From Hyphomicrobiales bacterium (GTDB lineage Bacteria; Pseudomonadota; Alphaproteobacteria; Rhizobiales; JAJFHC01), in assembly GCA_021775835.1 (NCBI GenBank), contig JAJFHC010000073.1, positions 1 through 38,422 on the forward strand: DNA of 38,422 nt, read 5' to 3'. The position numbers and the translations under genes were made by a program. Positions 21,616-30,502 of this stretch are shown here, in pieces (position 1 is the first letter of the stretch; each line of letters opens with the position of its first letter). The notes under the pieces were generated by a model. The model was given only the letters and a program-made list of their open reading frames with translations. It had not been told where the DNA came from and did not search any database.

Positions 21616-22848
21616 TCAACTCGCCGCGTGTTCGGGTGCGGCCAAGGTAAACAGTTCCTGAGGTTCGGAGATACCTCGCAGCACGTGCGGACCAATTGAA
21701 ATGACTCGCTTGCGTTCACGCACGGCCGATTCAGCCATCGCCGAGGAGATGATCAAGTCATGTTCCAACGGGCGGCACATGGCCTGTATGCGCGCGACCA
21801 TGTTGACGGCGGGCCCAATCACCGTGAAGTCGAGACGGTCTTCGGCCCCGATATTGCCGTACATCAAATCGCCGAGGTGAAGCGCGAGGCTGAAATTGGT
21901 AAGAACCAGACCTTCGGCCTCCCGTCGGTCGTTGATCGCCGCCATGGTGCCAATCAGTTCATCTGCGGCGCCAATTGCCCGCGAGCAACAGGCACTGCCG
22001 TCGTCCGCGAACTTGAAGATCGCAAGGAGCCCGTCTCCCATGAACTTGAGCACGTCACCGCCATAAGCTTCCACGGCGCCGACGACCGCGCCGAAATACT
22101 CGTTCAGCATGGCTATCATCCGGTCGCCGGACGTCGTTTCGGCGAGCTTGGTGAAACCCTGCAGGTCGAAATACCAGATCACTGCTTTGATGGTTTGGCT
22201 CGTGCCTCGCTCGATCTCGCCGGTCAGAACACGACGGCCTGCATCTTTGCCAAGGTAGGTTTTGGTCACTGTGCTGGCGACGTCGTAGGTCAGGCGTGAT
22301 TTGATCGCCATTGCAAAGTAGGGCAACAATTCGAACACTTGCTGAAGCTGAACCGTGTGGAACCCATCCGGATTGTCGGTTGCGAATGAAAAGAAAACGC
22401 CTTCCAGCGCGCTACTGCCATCGGAGGCCGTGTCATAGCGCACAAGGCTCGCGGCATAGTCCGTCATACCATCGCCTCGGAGCTTCTCAAGGATTGGAAA
22501 TGGCAGTTTGTCACCGCTATCGAGACGATGGCGGTGGATGGTCTCACCCGACTTGAGCATGAAGTCAACGGGGCTTTGCTGAAACGCCAGAAACTCCTGG
22601 GCGGTTCGCTTCTGGGGACTGTACTCGACGCGGTCTTCATCAGGACGCCAGGTGTAGGTGAGCGCACCGAACCGCGGATGCAAGGTACGCATGTCAATGC
22701 TGGCCCGCTTCATTGGAAATCCGGCCAGGCTGATGAGTTCGGCAAAGCCTGCGAGTTGCTCTTCGATCGGCAGCCCTTTTAAACCACGTTCGATGATCCG
22801 ATCAACGAGACCGCCGAGATCGAGTAGAGGGGAATCCGCACATGCCAT
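21616..22848 (-). CDS. Soluble class III adenylate cyclase
   Basis: A 410-residue two-part protein. Residues 1-200 form an N-terminal region without membrane segments that is probably sensory. Residues 215-390 are a class III nucleotide cyclase domain. Catalytic residues are present: metal-binding Asp228 (YFDLQGFTKL) and Asp272 (FMGDGLLAIF), adenine-specifying Lys268 and Asp340, and transition-state Asn349 and Arg353 (VNMVARI). The G-N-I-G loop is also seen. All residues needed for a homodimeric ATP cyclase are kept, so cAMP synthesis is likely. The ATG at 22848 is preferred to an upstream alternative start at 22920 with a basic, unconserved extension. Confidence 0.9.
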   Translation of the reverse strand: MACADSPLLDLGGLVDRIIERGLKGLPIEEQLAGFAELISLAGFPMKRASIDMRTLHPRFGALTYTWRPDEDRVEYSPQKRTAQEFLAFQQSPVDFMLKSGETIHRHRLDSGDKLPFPILEKLRGDGMTDYAASLVRYDTASDGSSALEGVFFSFATDNPDGFHTVQLQQVFELLPYFAMAIKSRLTYDVASTVTKTYLGKDAGRRVLTGEIERGTSQTIKAVIWYFDLQGFTKLAETTSGDRMIAMLNEYFGAVVGAVEAYGGDVLKFMGDGLLAIFKFADDGSACCSRAIGAADELIGTMAAINDRREAEGLVLTNFSLALHLGDLMYGNIGAEDRLDFTVIGPAVNMVARIQAMCRPLEHDLIISSAMAESAVRERKRVISIGPHVLRGISEPQELFTLAAPEHAAS

Positions 22849-22943
22849 CCGAGTTGATGTCGCCTTGAGTGAAGGAACGTCTCGCAAACAGAGGCTTGCA
22901 GAACGCACCCGCCAATACAAGACCTACGATAGCATCTGGCAAT

Positions 22944-23972
22944 CTACGACACGGTGCGTCCCGAAGTCGAAGGACCGGTCACGCTGTCTGCATTGTCATA
23001 CAACCCCGCCTGGCGGCCGCGTTCCTGGACGAGTGTCAACACAGTGTCGATCTTCGGTGTCGCGATGCCGACGAGCTGGCCTATCTCCTTCACCGCCGTG
23101 ACAAGGGCGTCGATTTCCATGGAACGGTCGCGTTCCAGGTCCTGCAGCATCGACATCTTGTGGCCGGTCACCGATCCGGCGGCATCGAGGCGCCGGGCGA
23201 TCATCTTCTCGGGGATGTCAATGCCAAGGGCTTCGGAGACCGCCTTGGCTTCATGCATGATTTCAACACACAGGGCACGCAGGGCCGGTTCACCGGTGAT
23301 CCGGTCGAGTGTCGCGTGGGTCAGGGCGCTGATCGGGTTGAAGCAGACATTGCCCCACAATTTGAGCCAGACGTTCCAGCGAATGCCCGACCGCACGGGG
23401 GCTTCCAGACCGGACGCCTCCATCGCTTCGCTCAAGGCGTTTGCCCGCTGAGACAGGCTGTTGTCCGGTTCACCCAGGATGAAACGCTTGAACTCGTGAT
23501 GTTCGATCACGCCCGGTGCGATGACCTCGCAGGCCGGATCAACAACGCAGCCGATGGCCCGTTCGGGACCGATCACGTCCCATTGCCGACCGCCGGGATC
23601 GACCGAATTCAGCTGGCGTCCCTCAAGACCGTCGCCGGTCTTGTAGAAGTACCACCATGGAATACCGTTCATGCCGGTCACGACCGCGGTTTCCGGGCCG
23701 AGCAGCGGCTTGAACAGTTCCGCCGACTGGGCGGCCTGGTGTGCCTTCAACGTGCAGATGACGTAATCCTGCGGCCCGAAATCGGTCGGGTCGTCGCTCA
23801 CGGGGAAATGCGCAATCCGTTCTTGACCGTCGACGATAAGCTTGAGGCCGTTCTCGCGTATCGCCTCAAGATGCGCGCCCCGCGCGATCGCACACACGTC
23901 ATAACCGGCCAGGGCCATTTCCGCGGCGACATACCCGCCGATGGCACCGGCGCCGAAAATACAGATCTTCAT
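22944..23972 (-). CDS. Ketopantoate reductase-like 2-hydroxyacid dehydrogenase
   Basis: A 342-residue NADP-dependent dehydrogenase of the ApbA/PanE family. The N-terminus MKICIFGAGAIGGYVAAEMALAG is the Rossmann G-x-G-A-x-G loop. The C-terminal helical domain has LKLWGNVCFNPISALT, with the catalytic Lys, and ERDRSMEIDALV, with the conserved Glu. PanE makes pantoate, but many family members in catabolic operons reduce or oxidise other 2-keto or hydroxy acids. Position 21 bases after an aldehyde dehydrogenase and behind a transporter operon favours the latter. A 72-base vestige of a homologous gene lies at 16171-16242. Confidence 0.88.
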   Translation of the reverse strand: MKICIFGAGAIGGYVAAEMALAGYDVCAIARGAHLEAIRENGLKLIVDGQERIAHFPVSDDPTDFGPQDYVICTLKAHQAAQSAELFKPLLGPETAVVTGMNGIPWWYFYKTGDGLEGRQLNSVDPGGRQWDVIGPERAIGCVVDPACEVIAPGVIEHHEFKRFILGEPDNSLSQRANALSEAMEASGLEAPVRSGIRWNVWLKLWGNVCFNPISALTHATLDRITGEPALRALCVEIMHEAKAVSEALGIDIPEKMIARRLDAAGSVTGHKMSMLQDLERDRSMEIDALVTAVKEIGQLVGIATPKIDTVLTLVQERGRQAGLYDNADSVTGPSTSGRTVS

Positions 23973-23993
23973 GGTCTGGTTGTGCCTGTCCCG

Positions 23994-25490
23994 TCAGATG
24001 TCAAAGCGTGACGGGAAGCGCTCCATGCCCACCGTGATGCTCTTGGTCTGCGTGTATTCATGCATGGCCTCCGCCCCGTGTTCCCGTCCGATGCCGCTCA
24101 TCTTGTAGCCGCCAAACGGTATCTCGGACTGGTAACCATAGGAATTGATGAAGACATTTCCGGTCTGCAAGGCGTTGGCAATCCGGTTCGACTTGCGGAT
24201 GTCGTTGGACCAGACGTAGGCTGCGAGGCCGAATTCGGAGTCGTTTGACATGGCAATGGCCTCGTCCACACTGTCGTAGCGCATCACGCAGAGTACCGGT
24301 CCGAACAGCTCTTCGCGTGCAACAGCCATGTCCGGCGTCACTCCGGTGAGTATGGTCGGCGGGAAATAATTGCCCCGCTCCAGGCCGGGCGTGTCGACTT
24401 TACGCCCGCCACAAACCACTTTAGCACCCTGCTCGACAGCCTTTGCCACCTGGTCGGTCAGGTTATCGACGCTTTGCGCCGTCATGAGCGGGCCCATCTG
24501 GGTGGCGCCGTCAAGCGGACTGCCCATGGGGATCTTTGCCGCCTTGTCGGCCAGGGCCTGGACAAAATCATCATGCATCTGCGGCGGAATGAACAGGCGG
24601 GTGCCGGCAAAACAAACCTCGGCCTTGCGGGCGAAGGCTTGCGTCAACACGCCGTCGAGGGTTTCTTCCCAATCGATGTCCTCGCACACGATGATTGGCC
24701 CCTTGCCGCCCAGTTCAAGCACCGCGGGCGTGATCGAATGAACCGATTGCTGCAGGATTTCGCGGCCGCCCTGGGTGCCGCCGGTGAAGATCACCTTGCG
24801 TACCTTGGGGTGTTCAACGATGGCTTTGCCGACGGTGCGGCCGGAGCCGGTTATGACGTTGACCGTGCCTGCCGGGAAACCGGCTTCATCGACCAGTTCG
24901 GCAAACCGCAGATTGCTGAGCGGCGCCACGATGGACGGCTTGACGACGATCGTGTTGCCACAGGCGACCGCTGCGGAAAACCCGCGTGCCATCAGTTTCA
25001 GCGGCGTGTTCCACGGTACGATCTGGCCGATAACGCCAAAGGGCTCGCGCCGTGTGTAATTGAAACGCGATCCGAGATCCTGATAGCTGCCCTCGATCTT
25101 GCCGGCAAACCCGGCAAAATAATCGATATGCAGCGCAGAGGTTGCAACTTCCATGCGGGTCTCGCGGATCGGGATGCCGGTATCCATGGATTCTATCGTT
25201 GCGAAAGCGTCCAGATCCCGCCGCAGTAGATTGGCGAGCTTCGACAACAACGCACCGCGCTCACGGCCGGTCATGCCACTCCATGACGGATGGTGGAAGG
25301 CAGCATGGGCAGTCTCGACGGCGTCGTCGACCTGCTGGCCAGAGGCCGGATGGACGGCGCAGATTTCGCTATTGTCATAAGGGTTGATGATTCCGACCGC
25401 TTCCGCGAATTCGCCCTGCACGGTTTTTCCGTTGATATACTGGCTGGTGACGATGGTTGTCTCGCTATCGTGGATCGATGCTAGGGACAT
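23994..25490 (-). CDS. NAD(P)-dependent aldehyde dehydrogenase
   Basis: A 498-residue ALDH superfamily enzyme. Hallmarks in order: VIGQIVPWNTPLKLMARGF (catalytic Asn), KPS...LVDEAGFPAGTVNVITG, FTGGTQGGREI (cofactor loop), VLELGGKGP (general base Glu), AEVCFAGTRLFIP (nucleophile Cys, where family members have Q-x-C), EELFGPVLCVMRY and PFGGYKMSGIGREHG. It oxidises an aldehyde to the acid; the closest general type is betaine/indole-acetaldehyde-like ALDH but substrate is open. The ATG at 25490 has AGAGAGG upstream; longer in-frame starts overlap tctA. It is in one minus-strand operon with tctCBA and the KPR-like gene. Confidence 0.94.
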   Translation of the reverse strand: MSLASIHDSETTIVTSQYINGKTVQGEFAEAVGIINPYDNSEICAVHPASGQQVDDAVETAHAAFHHPSWSGMTGRERGALLSKLANLLRRDLDAFATIESMDTGIPIRETRMEVATSALHIDYFAGFAGKIEGSYQDLGSRFNYTRREPFGVIGQIVPWNTPLKLMARGFSAAVACGNTIVVKPSIVAPLSNLRFAELVDEAGFPAGTVNVITGSGRTVGKAIVEHPKVRKVIFTGGTQGGREILQQSVHSITPAVLELGGKGPIIVCEDIDWEETLDGVLTQAFARKAEVCFAGTRLFIPPQMHDDFVQALADKAAKIPMGSPLDGATQMGPLMTAQSVDNLTDQVAKAVEQGAKVVCGGRKVDTPGLERGNYFPPTILTGVTPDMAVAREELFGPVLCVMRYDSVDEAIAMSNDSEFGLAAYVWSNDIRKSNRIANALQTGNVFINSYGYQSEIPFGGYKMSGIGREHGAEAMHEYTQTKSITVGMERFPSRFDI

Positions 25491-25533
25491 GGTTTTGAGA
25501 CCTCTCTTTATTGATCGACTGGTTGATTGGGGT

Positions 25534-27081
25534 TCACTGTTGCTTGCCGGCTGGCCCGTCTTCTGGCCCGGTTGGGGATGCAAGCGCGATTTTGCGGCGC
25601 CGCCGGCCTGACCAGATCTGCCAGCTGACATAAGCCACCAGCAGCACGATGAAGGTCAGGCTGATCGGTTTCTGGAAGAATATGAACGGATTGCCCAGGG
25701 CTATGATCAGCGACATTCGAAACTGTTCTTCGAGGATCTTGCCGAGGATCAGGGCCAGCAGCATGGGCAGGAGCGGATATCCCAGGCGCTGCATGAAATA
25801 GGACAGCACACCGAAAAACAGCATGATCCAGATATCGAGAATGCTGTTCTGCAGTGCATAGGAACCGACGATGCATAAGAGGATAATGGCCGGCATCATG
25901 ATGCGCGTCGGGATCCTGATCGCCTTTACGAAGATCGGCGTTCCCAGCATGCCGATGACCAGCAGCATGATGAGGGCGACACCGTAGGACCCGAACAGGC
26001 CATAGACGATTTCCGGACTGTCCTGAAACAGCGTTACGCCGGGCGTCAGGCCCTGGATGATAAGCGCGCCCAGCATCACTGCCGTAATCGGGTCGCCCGG
26101 AATGCCGAGGATCAGCATCGGGATTAGCGTGCCGCCGGTCAGGGCACTGTTTGCAGATTCCGGCGCGGAAATGCCTTCCGGATGGCCTTCACCGAAGGCA
26201 ACGGTCGTGTTTCTGGAGGACCGCTCGGCAGACTGATAACCGAGGGTTGCCGCAATGGCGCTGCCGGTGCCGGGGATGGCACCGATAACGGTACCGATGG
26301 CGGAGGAACGCAGGATGCACAGGCCAAGCGATTTCAGTTGTGAAAACGATTGCCTGATCACCTGCAGCGGATGCACCGTGACGTTCAGATTGGGGATGAC
26401 CTGGTCGTGCCGGTGCTGGATGGCATGGATGGCAACCGGAATGGCGAACATCCCGATCATGACGGGAATGAAGGACACGCCCTGCTGGAACATCACCGTG
26501 CCCATGACATAGCGTGGTGCTGCCGATATGGGGTCCAGGCCAATCGTTGCTATGCCAAGACCCAGACCTGCCGAGATGAGACCGCGGCGCAGGGCACCTT
26601 CGGAAAAGCCGGCGACCAGGGTAAGCCCCAGCAGCACCAGCATCGATTGTTCCGCGGCACCGAACAGCAGTGCAAAATCTGCCAGTTGAGGGGCGATCAG
26701 CACCAGCATTATCAGGCCGAACGCGCCACCGAGGACACTCGACAGAAACGCGATGCCAAGCGCCCGGTCGGCTTCACCCTTTTTCGTCATGGCATAGCCG
26801 TCGCGGTTGGTGATGACCGATGCCGGGTTGCCCGGGATGTTGATCAGGATGGCCGACATGGCACCGCCCGCCATGCCGCCGACAAATACCCCGATCATCA
26901 GCCCGAGCGACGGGCTCGCCGGGATGTAGAATGTGAACGGCAGCAGCAACACCACCGCCATGGACACGGTGAGCCCCGGAAGAGCTGAAATCACCAGCCC
27001 CAGCGCCACGCCAATGAACGTGAACAACAGGGTGAGCGGCTGCAGCGCTTCTGAGATTCCCTGTCCGAGTAAGTTGAGCAT
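25534..27081 (-). CDS. TTT-family large permease subunit TctA, second system
   Basis: A 515-residue membrane protein with about eleven to twelve helices. Family signatures: FIGVALGLVISALPGLTVSMAVVLLLP, GGMAGGAMSAILINIPGNPASVI and the second half-motif VIGAIPGTGSAIAATLGYQSAE. It is a homologue, not a close duplicate, of the first TctA, and carries P-G-N where the first has P-G-T in the first repeat. It follows tctB by 31 bases and precedes the ALDH gene by 43, forming a tctC-tctB-tctA-ALDH-KPR unit. It probably imports the organic acid degraded by this locus. Confidence 0.95.
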   Translation of the reverse strand: MLNLLGQGISEALQPLTLLFTFIGVALGLVISALPGLTVSMAVVLLLPFTFYIPASPSLGLMIGVFVGGMAGGAMSAILINIPGNPASVITNRDGYAMTKKGEADRALGIAFLSSVLGGAFGLIMLVLIAPQLADFALLFGAAEQSMLVLLGLTLVAGFSEGALRRGLISAGLGLGIATIGLDPISAAPRYVMGTVMFQQGVSFIPVMIGMFAIPVAIHAIQHRHDQVIPNLNVTVHPLQVIRQSFSQLKSLGLCILRSSAIGTVIGAIPGTGSAIAATLGYQSAERSSRNTTVAFGEGHPEGISAPESANSALTGGTLIPMLILGIPGDPITAVMLGALIIQGLTPGVTLFQDSPEIVYGLFGSYGVALIMLLVIGMLGTPIFVKAIRIPTRIMMPAIILLCIVGSYALQNSILDIWIMLFFGVLSYFMQRLGYPLLPMLLALILGKILEEQFRMSLIIALGNPFIFFQKPISLTFIVLLVAYVSWQIWSGRRRRKIALASPTGPEDGPAGKQQ

Positions 27082-27112
27082 CGTCGCCTTTCGATTCCGC
27101 TAGATCAGGATG

Positions 27113-27586
27113 TTAGAATGCAAAAATCACGTTGAAGCCCTTGGCAAACGTGAGATAAATGGCCCCCGACGTCAGAACAGCGATCAGGAGACCTTTCCAC
27201 AGCGGCCGCGTTCCCATGACGATCGAGAGCGCGAACACCATGGCAGTTCCCGCCGGAACCAGCCCGACGATCGGTATGGCAATCACGGTCGCGATGACGG
27301 CGGCTATGACGATGGCGGCGCTGGTCAGATCACTGATGTTCAACGCCGGCTCTGCCTGGTCGTCGAGGTCCGGTCCGCCCTCCGCCCCAGCGGTCCGACG
27401 CCGATACTCGCCGACCCGTACCAGCACTTCCCAAACGGCCAGCAAAGCGACGATTATTGCAATCGCATTGGGGAAGAAACCGGGACCGAAGCCTTCCTGC
27501 AACCCCATTTGGGGGAAACCGAAAGCGACCAGCCCGTACGTCGCCGCAAGGGCCAAAATGGCCAAAGGAAACAAGATGCGCGTCAT
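27113..27586 (-). CDS. TTT-family small membrane subunit TctB, second system
   Basis: A 157-residue membrane protein with four predicted helices (for example ILFPLAILALAATYGLVAFGF and AIAIIVALLAVWEVLVRVG). Topology, length and position between tctC and tctA support TctB. The ATG at 27586 is preferred because GAAGG lies seven bases upstream; an upstream frame to 27619 is possible. Sequence conservation in TctB is low, so the call depends on context. Confidence 0.9.
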   Translation of the reverse strand: MTRILFPLAILALAATYGLVAFGFPQMGLQEGFGPGFFPNAIAIIVALLAVWEVLVRVGEYRRRTAGAEGGPDLDDQAEPALNISDLTSAAIVIAAVIATVIAIPIVGLVPAGTAMVFALSIVMGTRPLWKGLLIAVLTSGAIYLTFAKGFNVIFAF

Positions 27587-27694
27587 CGTAGTGCCTTCCC
27601 TAAACATCTCACCCGGCAAGGGATGGCGGGCACACGACCGGACCCCGCGAGAGGTCCCGCGTCGTGCACCGCACCGGTTCTTGCAACAAGGGTC

Positions 27695-28642
27695 CTACTT
27701 GAGCTTGGCCGCAACGGCCTTCAGCACGTCGTTCTGCTTGGCCACGTAGGCGGGAAAGTCCTTGTAGGGGATGTAGTTGATGCCGAAACCACGGGCATTC
27801 GCCGTTTCCACCAGTTTGGGGTCGTTCTCGGCCGCGGCGAAGGCCTTGTCGAGGGCGACTTTCACAGCTTCCGGTGTGCCCTTGGGGACGAATATTCCGC
27901 GGAACTGGGTCATGCCCAATCCGAGGCCAAGTTCGCTCAACGTGGGGACATCCTTATAAGCATCTACCCGTTTCGGAGAGGCGATGGCGAGGAACCGCAC
28001 CTTGCCCGACTTGAGCGCCGACATCAGTCCCGGAGGATGGATCGAAAGGGCATCGACTTCGCCGCCGAGCAGGCCGGGAATACGGCGCTTGCCCAAAGGC
28101 ACCAATGTGGCCTTGGCACCGACCTTGTCGATCAGGGCTGCGGCCAGCATGTAGGTGAAACTGCCGGAACCGCCAACACCGACCTTGACCTGGCCGGGCT
28201 TCGCCTTCATGGCGGCAACAAGATCGTCCAGGGTCTTGTGTGGAGAATCGGCGCGTACCGCAATTGCCGTCGCATCGAATGTTACGCCACTGACGTATTC
28301 GAACTTTTCATCGTAGGCGTAAGGCAGCTTGCCGAGCAGAGTCGTCGTCAGAATCGACGCGGACAGCCACCCTATATTGTAACCGTCTGGTTTCTGCTGG
28401 CCGACATAGTCAAAACCGATTGAGCCGCCGCCACCCAGTTTGTTAATGACCTTGATGGGCTGACCAAGCACGGCTTCTGCAGCCTTGGCCGACAGGCGCC
28501 CGGAAATGTCACCGGCACCGCCCGGCTTCCAGGTGATCGTGAAGGTAATGGGTTTATCTGGATAGTCCGCGGCCAATGCAGCGGTCAGACCGATGAAGCC
28601 TGACAAGACCATGGAGAACAATATTGCTCCAAACCGTCTCAT
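27695..28642 (-). CDS. TTT-family (Bug/TctC) periplasmic solute-binding protein, second system
   Basis: A 315-residue binding protein with a signal peptide (residues 1-24, ending AALAADYPDKP). Bug signatures: PITFTITWKPGGAGDISGRLSAKAAE, VINKLGGGGSIGFDYVGQQKPDGYNIG and VGVGGSGSFTYMLAAAL. GGGAGD replaces the more usual P-G-G-x-x-D, as in some aromatic or carboxylate binders; the ligand is unknown. The ATG at 28642 has GGGAGG seven bases upstream, better than 28669. It is first in the minus-strand operon and diverges from the amidohydrolase operon across 429 bases. Confidence 0.93.
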   Translation of the reverse strand: MRRFGAILFSMVLSGFIGLTAALAADYPDKPITFTITWKPGGAGDISGRLSAKAAEAVLGQPIKVINKLGGGGSIGFDYVGQQKPDGYNIGWLSASILTTTLLGKLPYAYDEKFEYVSGVTFDATAIAVRADSPHKTLDDLVAAMKAKPGQVKVGVGGSGSFTYMLAAALIDKVGAKATLVPLGKRRIPGLLGGEVDALSIHPPGLMSALKSGKVRFLAIASPKRVDAYKDVPTLSELGLGLGMTQFRGIFVPKGTPEAVKVALDKAFAAAENDPKLVETANARGFGINYIPYKDFPAYVAKQNDVLKAVAAKLK

Positions 28643-29071
28643 TCGAATTCCTCCCTTTTCAAACGCCACGAGCCGTTATTTTTCTGGCATCGGCAAACAA
28701 GTGTCCCGCAATTGAGCCCGTCAGCATGACAACTGAAAGCTCTGGTATGGAGGCGCCCTATTAGGACACAGACCGATTGGTTGACGCGACGCATTCCCAC
28801 CATGGGCAAGTTCAAAGCGCTCCATAATTACGTGATTTATGCACGCTTTTTATAATTCTGCAAGTACGGAAAATTTTGTATCACCATCCAGCGCGTTTGC
28901 AAACAACGTGAGAAAACAGGCGAATCTTGCTCACTTCTGTCATCTATTGCCCGACTGCCCGGGTTGACGGATCGTTTCTTCCGTGTCTAGATCCTTGACA
29001 AACGCACATAAATTCAATTTGTGTAATGTGGTTCAATATCGACCTTGATGGCGAGTTTAGGAGGATGCGAC
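28643..29071. promoter_or_regulatory. Divergent promoter region with candidate MarR operator
   Basis: A 429-base region without genes between tctC and the amidohydrolase gene, containing AT-rich stretches. TTGACA is at 28995-29000 on the plus strand. CACATAAATT-C-AATTTGTG (29005-29023) is a near-palindrome interrupted by two extra bases in the left arm. Overlap of a -35-like box and a dyad suggests repression by the MarR protein encoded two genes downstream. No clear -10 at standard spacing is seen. Confidence 0.4.
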
Positions 29072-30094
29072 ATGATGCACGGCGACGTGTTTATTTTCGA
29101 CAATGTCATCCACATGTACGACCTTTCGGATGACAATCTCAAACGCAACGATGCCGATCAGGACCGGCAGTGGCACCTTCGGATCGGCAAGACCCGGCGC
29201 CCGAAAGGCCAGGACAGCCTGTATGGATTTGCCAACCCTCATGGCGATTTTGCCCGCAAGTGGTCGGTCGAAGACCTCGGCAAGTATCTGTTTGAAGACT
29301 CTTCCACCGACATGGCGATGGCTCAGGCTGTGCCGCTCTATGATGTCTACAATGACGGTTTTGCCCCAGTTCAGGCGCAGTACGAATTTGTCAGGGCATT
29401 TCCCGAACGAACACTGTTCTGCGGTGCCGTCGATCCGAGTTACCCGAGTGTCGCCGGGGCCCTCGAGGACATGGAGATGCAGGTCAAGGAGATGGGCGCG
29501 CGGTCGTTCAAGTTCTACAATGCGCATCTCGACGGCAAGTCCTGGCGTTGCGACGACCCCAAAATGGCCTACCCGATATATGAGAAAGCCCGAGAACTGG
29601 GGATCAACGTCATCCAGTTTCATAAAGGCTTTCCGATCACGCGCGCGCGCCTGGAGGACCTGTCACCGCTCGACATCCAGCAGGCAGCGATGGACTTTCC
29701 TGACCTGACTTTTGCGGTTCACCATCTGGCGCTGCCCTATTTCGAGGAAATGGTCTACATCGCTGCGCGCTTTGAGAATGTGCATCTGGTCCTGTCGGGC
29801 ACCATGCATCTCCCGATGATTGCGCCCTGGGAGTTCAAGATGTATTTCGGCCGTATCCTGCGCGATGTTGGTGCTGACAGAATTCTGTGGGGATCCGAGT
29901 GCCCGTTGCTGGGCAACCCGCAACCCGTCATCGACTGGTTCTGGGAGATGGAGATAGACGATGAACTGCAGGACCGCTATGGCTTCCCGCAAGTGACGGA
30001 GGAGGACAAGCGAAAGGTCCTCGGCGAGAACCAGGCGCGGCTGTTCAATATCGATATTGAAAGCAAGAAGGCCGAACTCGGACTGGCTGCATAG
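29072..30094 (+). CDS. Amidohydrolase (Amidohydro_2) family protein with atypical metal ligands
   Basis: A 340-residue TIM-barrel protein of the ACMSD-like Amidohydro_2 family, whose members hydrolyse or decarboxylate ring and acyclic acids. Barrel landmarks: residues about 4-19 (FIFDNVIHMYDLS), FCGAVDPSYP, ARSFKFYNAHLDG, VIQFHKGFP (His184), FAVHHLALPY (His217/218) and ILWGSECPLLGNPQP. The first-strand H-x-H metal motif is His14-x-Tyr16, and the last-strand G-S-D is G-S-E (Glu276), so metal binding is non-standard. AGGAGG seven bases upstream fixes the ATG at 29072. It leads an operon with the NifU-like and MarR genes and faces the second TTT operon. Confidence 0.85.
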   Translation: MMHGDVFIFDNVIHMYDLSDDNLKRNDADQDRQWHLRIGKTRRPKGQDSLYGFANPHGDFARKWSVEDLGKYLFEDSSTDMAMAQAVPLYDVYNDGFAPVQAQYEFVRAFPERTLFCGAVDPSYPSVAGALEDMEMQVKEMGARSFKFYNAHLDGKSWRCDDPKMAYPIYEKARELGINVIQFHKGFPITRARLEDLSPLDIQQAAMDFPDLTFAVHHLALPYFEEMVYIAARFENVHLVLSGTMHLPMIAPWEFKMYFGRILRDVGADRILWGSECPLLGNPQPVIDWFWEMEIDDELQDRYGFPQVTEEDKRKVLGENQARLFNIDIESKKAELGLAA

Positions 30095-30108
30095 ACGGGA
30101 GAGCAATC

Positions 30109-30471
30109 GTGAATAATCAGTCTGCCGAACGCGTCGCAGACGACGAGGTGTCACAACTGCGCGCAGCCGTTGAGCACATACTGGAAACCCAGGTGCGGCC
30201 CTTGGTGAAAATCCACGGTGGTGGCGTCCTGTGCCGGGATGTCACGCCCGATGGCGACGTTCGGCTGGCATTTGAGGGTGCCTGCAACGGGTGTTCGCTC
30301 AAGTCGGTGACCTATGCGCTCGGCATCCGCCAGAAACTCATGCCTATTCCCGGCGTTACATCGGTGACGATGGACGGTGTGCGTCTGTCCGACGCAGCAC
30401 TTGCGCGAGTCGAGAAGTTCTATGCAGGCTACACACCCTGGGTTGGTGCGCGGCCGGTAGAGCAACCGTGA
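30109..30471 (+). CDS. NifU C-terminal domain (NFU-like) protein
   Basis: A 120-residue protein made almost wholly of a NifU C-terminal domain. It has RPLVKIHGGGVLCRDVTPDGDVRLAFEGAC, then C-x-x-C (Cys59, Cys62 in ACNGCSLKS), and GIRQKLMPIPGVTSV. NFU domains carry or deliver Fe-S clusters using the C-x-x-C pair across a dimer. General iron-sulfur assembly genes are absent; instead it sits 14 bases after an amidohydrolase gene. It may therefore be a dedicated cluster carrier for an enzyme of the same pathway. The start is GTG, supported by GGGAGAG upstream. Confidence 0.9.
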   Translation: MNNQSAERVADDEVSQLRAAVEHILETQVRPLVKIHGGGVLCRDVTPDGDVRLAFEGACNGCSLKSVTYALGIRQKLMPIPGVTSVTMDGVRLSDAALARVEKFYAGYTPWVGARPVEQP

Positions 30472-30502
30472 TGCCCGGGTGGGCAAGAGCAGGCCAGGAC
30501 CT

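Noticed and set aside
22944..23972. Naming the reductase panE
   Set aside because: The fold is clear, but its place in a catabolic transporter-ALDH operon makes pantothenate synthesis uncertain.
22869..24011. 380-codon plus-strand open frame opposite the KPR-like gene
   Set aside because: Antisense shadow of a gene with a clear Rossmann motif and catalytic residues.
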